Shown here in pieces: positions 6,751-9,788 of a stretch of DNA of 9,788 nt. The stretch comes from an uncultured bacterium (lineage in GTDB: Bacteria > Patescibacteriota > Minisyncoccia > Phycocordibacterales > Phycocordibacteraceae), in the NCBI GenBank assembly GCA_943914435.1, contig CALUBY010000026.1, positions 1 to 9,788 of the forward strand, given 5' to 3'. The notes beneath the pieces were generated by a model that was not told the origin of the DNA, ran no database searches, and was given only the letters and a program-made list of their open reading frames with translations. Numbering within the stretch: the first letter of the stretch is position 1; the number at the start of each line of letters is the position of its first letter. Made by a program: the position numbers and the translations under genes.

Positions 6751-7101
6751 ATGAAGACGCTCATCTTGGCAACGTGTCTGGTGTTTCTTGCTTCACCTCT
6801 TGCCTTTGCACAGGCAGGTCCTGGTGCCATCGATGTTGAAGAGTTCAAGCAGTTGACCGAACATGAGTGGGCCGTTCTTATCCAAGGCAAGCTCAACCGT
6901 TCTGCGGTCGTGGCCTTGCTTGGTAAACCCGATGTCTCCATGACAGGCTCGCTGACTTTCAACAATCGCGTGAAAGATGCAGACACTGACCAAATTCATG
7001 CGCTCAACGTCATGTTCTTGAGGGGTGAGCATTTGCCTGCAAGTTATGTCGGTCATCTCCCCAATCACGACGCTGGCAACGCACCACCTTTCGTGAAGTA
7101 A
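6751..7101 (+). CDS. Small secreted protein with a BamE/OmlA-like pattern
   Basis: The 116-residue protein begins with a typical Sec signal peptide: MKT, a hydrophobic core, and probable cleavage after AFA at residue 20. There is no lipobox at a usable distance. The mature part reads GKLNRSAVVALLGKPD, then a strand region with TFNNRV, then LNVMFLRG. This is the Gly-x(5)-Val-x(3)-Leu-Gly-x-Pro pattern followed by beta strands that is seen in the BamE/SmpA/OmlA superfamily of small periplasmic proteins. The match is by pattern only. The start is supported by GAGAAG at 6740-6745, five bases before the ATG; a stronger AGGGG lies at 6731-6735. It sits 52 bases after the defence block and before the terminator at 7210-7240, so it may be the last gene of that transcript or a separate unit. 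Its cellular role is unknown. Confidence 0.75.
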   Translation: MKTLILATCLVFLASPLAFAQAGPGAIDVEEFKQLTEHEWAVLIQGKLNRSAVVALLGKPDVSMTGSLTFNNRVKDADTDQIHALNVMFLRGEHLPASYVGHLPNHDAGNAPPFVK

Positions 7102-7145
7102 GGTAGAGCGAAAGGCACATATTCAAGACAGGAACGCTTGTCGAT

Positions 7146-7157
7146 TTTCAATTGAAA
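7146..7157. repeat. 12-base perfect palindrome
   Basis: TTTCAATTGAAA is its own reverse complement. It stands alone in a gene-free stretch upstream of the terminator. It could be a regulator binding site or chance in AT-rich DNA; nothing else in the window repeats it. Confidence 0.3.
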
Positions 7158-7209
7158 GCCAATCTTGCTTAGTGGGTGCATGGTTCTTCCATAGTCCTCC
7201 CGCCCGCGT

Positions 7210-7240
7210 AAAACCCCGCTCTCACAGGCGGGGTTTTTTT
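7210..7240 (+). terminator. Strong Rho-independent terminator
   Basis: The CCCCGC arm (7214-7219) pairs with GCGGGG (7228-7233), and the flanking AAAA (7210-7213) pairs with TTTT (7234-7237). This gives a ten-pair stem around the eight-base loop TCTCACAG, followed by a run of seven T (7234-7240). On the + strand it ends transcripts coming from the secreted-protein gene and the defence block. The A run on its left side gives a partial reverse-strand signal, but no reverse gene needs it. Confidence 0.9.
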
Positions 7241-7245
7241 GTGTC

Positions 7246-7280
7246 TTGACAAAATGCAATGTTTTGAAAGAGTGGATAAA
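7246..7280 (+). promoter_or_regulatory. Likely promoter region of the surface block
   Basis: A promoter is expected here because a strong terminator lies just upstream and a gene starts at 7310. TTGACA (7246-7251) is a perfect -35 sequence and GATAAA (7275-7280) a fair -10, but they are 23 bases apart. TTGAAA at 7264-7269 is another possible -35, without a good -10 at 16-18 bases. The exact elements cannot be fixed by eye. Confidence 0.3.
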
Positions 7281-7300
7281 GCGCATAAGCGTTTTATTTT

Positions 7301-7304
7301 GGAG
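7301..7304 (+). promoter_or_regulatory. Ribosome binding site that decides the start at 7310
   Basis: GGAG sits five bases before ATG 7310. The alternative GTG start at 7304 overlaps this GGAG and would have no site of its own, so ATG 7310 is the likely start. Confidence 0.7.
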
Positions 7305-7309
7305 TGACT

Positions 7310-7708
7310 ATGAAAACAGGAACATTTTTATTGCTATGGGCGCTCTCAACAAGCGCTGTGGCACGAGATACGAGTGAACACCAAGTGATCTATAAACTGG
7401 CCCAACAACCTATTGGCGTTGTCGTTGGCGATCAATGCGAAATCAGGGGGGCTGTGTGGGAGCGCGGTCCTTTAGCCAATGTTGAGATGGGATTGATCAA
7501 CATTTCAACTGGCGACATCGTTTTGGCCAAAACAAACGCCAAAGGCGTTTATTCGGCAACGGTGCCTTACAACGGAACACCTCAAGTGTTCCAGGAACGC
7601 ATTGCAAGCGACATCTTAGTAAAGAATGGACAAAGCCTAACCATTAAAGATGGTGGTGTTGTCTGCGACCACAGAACAAACGCCATTCAACTTGGCAAGG
7701 AGGCCTAA
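7310..7708 (+). CDS. Small exported protein with a predicted beta-sandwich domain, adhesin partner candidate
   Basis: I do not recognise this 132-residue protein by name. It begins with a Sec signal peptide (MKTGTFLLLWALSTSAVA, probable cleavage after residue 18). The mature part, about 114 residues, contains CEIRGAVWERGPLANVEMGL followed by a segment with LAKTNAKGVYSATVPYNGT. This is the pattern of small transthyretin/carboxypeptidase-regulatory-like or bacterial Ig-like beta sandwiches, in which a Gly-x-Tyr strand follows an Asn-rich turn. Two cysteines (43 and 119) could form a disulfide in the periplasm. The gene ends two bases before the autotransporter start, and its last codons carry that gene's ribosome site AAGGAGG (7697-7703), so the two are co-expressed. 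Small periplasmic or lipoprotein helpers encoded beside trimeric autotransporters are known (SadB beside SadA); a helper or surface-partner role here is inferred from position only. Confidence 0.72.
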   Translation: MKTGTFLLLWALSTSAVARDTSEHQVIYKLAQQPIGVVVGDQCEIRGAVWERGPLANVEMGLINISTGDIVLAKTNAKGVYSATVPYNGTPQVFQERIASDILVKNGQSLTIKDGGVVCDHRTNAIQLGKEA

Positions 7709-7710
7709 TC

Positions 7711-9498
7711 ATGAAGACAAACATTATTCGCGCGTCAGTCTTATCGCTTTCACTTTTGGCTTCATTTGGAGCCTCAGCCGCCATCATCGAAATTGGTGAT
7801 GGTGCGTCAGGTGGAAGTGAAATTTACCCTGGAAGCAACATTGCCATTGGTGACGGTTCAATGGTCAATTATCAAGGCATTGCCATTGGTGATGGGGCAT
7901 CAACTACTCGTGGTTTAAGTGTTGGTACCAATGCTAAATCCTATGAGTTTGGATCCTCATTTGGTGAAGGATCCAATGCCGCAGGGTTTGGCTCAACTGC
8001 AATTGGCGCTTATTCCTACGCAACCGCAGGGGCTTTTGCAGGAGGAAATGGAGCCGATGCCAGAGGCCAAGCCAGCGTTGTTATTGGTGAAATGGCCTCT
8101 TCAACCTCAACAGCCACCCGTTCCGTTGTGTTGGGTACCAACTCCACTACGAGTGAAGCCAACGTTGTGTCTGTCGGCAACGCAACACACAGACGCCGTA
8201 TTACCAACGTGGCCTTTGGTACCAACACTAATGACGCTGTCGTTGTTGCTCAAGTCGTTCCCGCATTGACAAGCACGGCCCTCCACTTGGGTGGCGGATC
8301 GGTCTATAACCCTGCGACAGGTGCCCTGACGGCTCCAACTTATGCCTTGTCCGTTGGCACCTACAACACTGTAGGAGACGCCCTGGCCGCATTGGATGCC
8401 AACCTAGGTGGTGGCGGAACCGATCCTTTGGCCATGCGTTATGACGACGCAACCAAAGCAAGTTCGACTATGGAAGGCACCAACGGCACACAGGTGAAAA
8501 ATGTGGCTGACGGCACCGATCCCATGGATGCCGTGAACAAGCGCCAACTTGATGTGGTTGACGGTCGCGTGACCCAAACCCGTGAAGCCCTTTCTCAGTC
8601 GATGGGCCACATCGGAGACGGTGCCTCCTACAACCCTGCAACGGGCGTTATGACAGGCCCCATCATCGACTTCCTGGATGGATCCACGCACACAACTGTC
8701 GCAAGCGGCTTACACAACCTCGATGAGCGCTTGTATGTGCTTGAGAACAACCCAGGCGGTGGTGGAGAGGGTCCGCAAGGCCCCGAAGGTCCTGCCGGCC
8801 CTCCTGGTGAACCTGGTCAGCCCGGTGCTCCTGGTGAGCCTGGCGCCCCAGGTACTCCCGGTATCCCAGGTGAAAGAGGCGAGCAAGGAGAGCGCGGAGA
8901 ACAGGGTGAGCGCGGAGAGAAGGGTGATCAAGGTGAGCGCGGGGAGAAGGGTGACAAAGGTGAGCGTGGAGCTGATGGCCGTGATGGCGTCGATGGCTCA
9001 GGTGCTGTCGAAGGAAGCGAGAACATCACTGTCGAAAAAGACGGTGAACTGGCCACGGTCAAGCTCAACGACAACGTGTTGCTTTCTGAGCAAGGCTCTA
9101 TCGGCATTCAAGGTGGTCCCTCGATGTCCTCAAATGGGATTGACGCTGGCAACCGTCGTGTAACCAATGTTGCTGACGGACGCATCGAGCGTGGCTCTCA
9201 AGACGCCGTCAACGGTGGCCAAATCTGGGCCTTAGAAGATCGTTGGGATCGCAGGTTCGACCGCATGGATGACCGCATTGATGGTTTGGGTGCCCAAATG
9301 GGTGCTATGACCATGATGGCTGGAACCCCTGGCGACGGTGGCGTGGCAGTGGGTCTTGGCTACTCAGGATCCAAGGCCGCTCTTGCCATCGGTACGACCA
9401 AGCAGCTCTCCCCTCGCGTGTCCATGTCGGCTGGTGTCTCGTTCGGTGGTGGCAACAAGCCCGTTGTCGGTGTCGGCTTCCGCTTCGGTGGCCGCTAA
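7711..9498 (+). CDS. YadA-like trimeric autotransporter with a collagen-like stalk
   Basis: The 595-residue protein is an outer-membrane adhesin of the type V(c) secretion family; three chains form one barrel and export a shared fibre. The signal peptide ends after ASA (residue 23). The head (24-150) carries YadA-type left-handed-roll repeats (IAIGDGS, IAIGDGAS, STAIGAYS). Neck motifs follow at about 153-182 (VSVGN, RRRITNVAFGT, DAVVVAQV) and 260-283 (VKNVADG, DAVNKRQL), the second preceded by MRYDD. Two related segments with YNPATG lie at 199-204 and 307-312. Residues 354-428 are 25 uninterrupted Gly-X-Y triplets. A third neck (VTNVADG, DAVNGGQI) spans 477-508, a short charged coiled coil 508-528, and the membrane anchor about 530-595. 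The anchor ends in VGFRFGGR, with three residues after the last aromatic. AAGGAGG seven bases before the ATG is a strong ribosome site. The ligand is unknown. Confidence 0.93.
   Translation: MKTNIIRASVLSLSLLASFGASAAIIEIGDGASGGSEIYPGSNIAIGDGSMVNYQGIAIGDGASTTRGLSVGTNAKSYEFGSSFGEGSNAAGFGSTAIGAYSYATAGAFAGGNGADARGQASVVIGEMASSTSTATRSVVLGTNSTTSEANVVSVGNATHRRRITNVAFGTNTNDAVVVAQVVPALTSTALHLGGGSVYNPATGALTAPTYALSVGTYNTVGDALAALDANLGGGGTDPLAMRYDDATKASSTMEGTNGTQVKNVADGTDPMDAVNKRQLDVVDGRVTQTREALSQSMGHIGDGASYNPATGVMTGPIIDFLDGSTHTTVASGLHNLDERLYVLENNPGGGGEGPQGPEGPAGPPGEPGQPGAPGEPGAPGTPGIPGERGEQGERGEQGERGEKGDQGERGEKGDKGERGADGRDGVDGSGAVEGSENITVEKDGELATVKLNDNVLLSEQGSIGIQGGPSMSSNGIDAGNRRVTNVADGRIERGSQDAVNGGQIWALEDRWDRRFDRMDDRIDGLGAQMGAMTMMAGTPGDGGVAVGLGYSGSKAALAIGTTKQLSPRVSMSAGVSFGGGNKPVVGVGFRFGGR
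8770..8994 (+). repeat. Collagen-like Gly-X-Y repeat tract inside the autotransporter
   Basis: Twenty-five consecutive Gly-X-Y codon triplets have two parts. The first eleven are mostly proline-rich (GPP, GEP, GAP, GIP). The rest are charged (GER, GEQ, GEK, GDK, GAD). Bacterial collagens are often stabilised by such Pro-rich and charged triplets without hydroxyproline. At DNA level the charged half (about 8872-8970) is made of near-identical 9- and 18-base units around GGTGAGCGCGGAGA, so copy number could vary by slippage in multiples of nine without loss of frame. Confidence 0.92.
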
Positions 9499-9515
9499 TC
9501 GAAGAGGCACCAGAC

Positions 9516-9743
9516 ATGGAGTTGAGCATAGAAGAATTGGCCAGACAGGTTGCTTCACTGCAATGCAAAGCGATTGAGGCACAAGCCACACTGGCCCATG
9601 CGAAACAGCAATTAAGGCAATTGGGAGACAAAGACGAGATTGAGAAGGCGCTAGTGTTTTACAGGCGCTTTGGTCACAAGGAGCAAGAGCTTGATACAGA
9701 AGAATGGTTCAATGAGATGTTTAACGACGAATATGATGCGTGA
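9516..9743 (+). CDS. Small soluble coiled-coil protein, function unknown
   Basis: This 75-residue protein has no signal peptide and no membrane segment. Residues 1-37 form a predicted amphipathic coiled coil (ELSIEELARQVASLQ, then AQATLAHAKQQLRQL). The C-terminal part is acidic (EWFNEMFNDEYDA). AGAGG at 9503-9507 lies eight bases before the ATG, and the gene begins 17 bases after the autotransporter stop, so it is probably on the same transcript. It stays in the cytoplasm by sequence, so it is not a surface partner; a regulator or chaperone-like role is possible. I do not recognise the family. Its last codons lie in the left arm of the hairpin at 9735-9770. Confidence 0.65.
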   Translation: MELSIEELARQVASLQCKAIEAQATLAHAKQQLRQLGDKDEIEKALVFYRRFGHKEQELDTEEWFNEMFNDEYDA

Positions 9744-9770
9744 TCTAACAGGGGTGTTATCCCACGCATC
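9735..9770 (+). terminator. Two-tier hairpin overlapping the last stop codon, possible terminator
   Basis: GATGCGTG (9735-9742) pairs with CACGCATC (9763-9770). Inside it, TAACA (9746-9750) pairs with TGTTA (9755-9759) around GGGG. A symmetric three-by-three internal loop separates the two stems. The stop codon TGA (9741-9743) lies in the left arm. Only CCTTTTCC follows before the window ends, so it is a weak intrinsic terminator at best; an RNA-stabilising end or an operator are alternatives. Confidence 0.45.
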
Positions 9771-9788
9771 AGCCAGCCGCCCTTTTCC

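Larger units (their letters stand above)
7102..7309. other. Intergenic region separating the defence and surface blocks
   Basis: No gene is visible in these 208 bases. The stretch contains a perfect 12-base palindrome, TTTCAATTGAAA (7146-7157), a strong terminator (7210-7240), and an AT-rich leader before the next gene. The leader has TTGACA at 7246-7251 and GATAAA at 7275-7280, but the 23-base spacing is too long for a standard sigma-70 promoter. Confidence 0.6.

Noticed and set aside
7304..7309. GTG start two codons upstream for the small exported protein
   Set aside because: It overlaps the GGAG ribosome site that fits ATG 7310, and the signal peptide reads normally from 7310.
8678..9163. 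Overlapping + strand frame of 161 codons within the autotransporter
   Set aside because: It is the out-of-frame reading of the collagen repeats and gives only Val/Leu/Pro-rich low-complexity sequence.
483..9498. Avoidance of CCWGG sites as a sign of a long resident system
   Set aside because: Reading by eye finds many CCAGG and CCTGG sites in the window, so there is no obvious depletion. A proper count against expectation was not possible here.
9305..9631. Reverse-strand frame over the autotransporter anchor and the last small gene
   Set aside because: It has no recognisable domain and lies opposite two better supported + strand genes.
9744..9788. Second attachment site or duplicated tRNA end at the right edge
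   Set aside because: No match to bases 17-44 was seen here or elsewhere in the window.

Overview
The window reads as an accessory region of a Gram-negative proteobacterium. The evidence is a trimeric autotransporter that needs an outer membrane, a small secreted protein with a BamE/OmlA-like pattern, and a methyltransferase and Vsr endonuclease that closely resemble the enterobacterial Dcm/Vsr pair as I remember them. The genus cannot be named from sequence alone. All supported protein genes lie on the + strand.

Left edge (1-482). The window opens inside the 3' half of a tRNA-Arg(CCT), up to and including its CCA. Tandem and inverted copies of a TTGCCC(C) motif follow, as expected of arm-type binding sites of a tyrosine integrase. 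This looks like one end of an integrated island, but no integrase gene lies in the window. A GGACA/TGTCC inverted repeat at 444-456 lies just before the first gene and resembles the operator of SsoII-type self-regulating methyltransferases.

Defence block (483-6698). Six genes run head to tail with gaps of -1, 12, 55, 10 and 2 bases. They encode a Dcm-like C5-cytosine methyltransferase with an N-terminal helix-turn-helix, a Vsr mismatch endonuclease, and an MvaI/BcnI-type restriction endonuclease with a large extra N-terminal domain. After these come a phospholipase-D-fold nuclease-like protein with a single HKD motif, a coiled-coil protein with two membrane segments (resembling DUF6161), and a small basic protein with a possible winged-helix domain. 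The first three form a complete modification-repair-restriction set, probably for CCWGG. The last three look like an added module, possibly a second layer of defence. I know of no named system with this composition.

Boundary (6699-7309). A small secreted BamE/OmlA-like protein follows, then a strong Rho-independent terminator at 7210-7240 that separates the defence block from the next unit.

Surface block (7310-9743). A small exported protein with a predicted beta-sandwich is followed, with a strong ribosome binding site, by a 595-residue YadA-like trimeric autotransporter. Its passenger contains 25 uninterrupted Gly-X-Y triplets, a collagen-like stalk. A 75-residue soluble coiled-coil protein follows. 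A two-tier hairpin overlaps the end of that last gene. These three genes are probably one transcription unit for a surface adhesin and its helpers.
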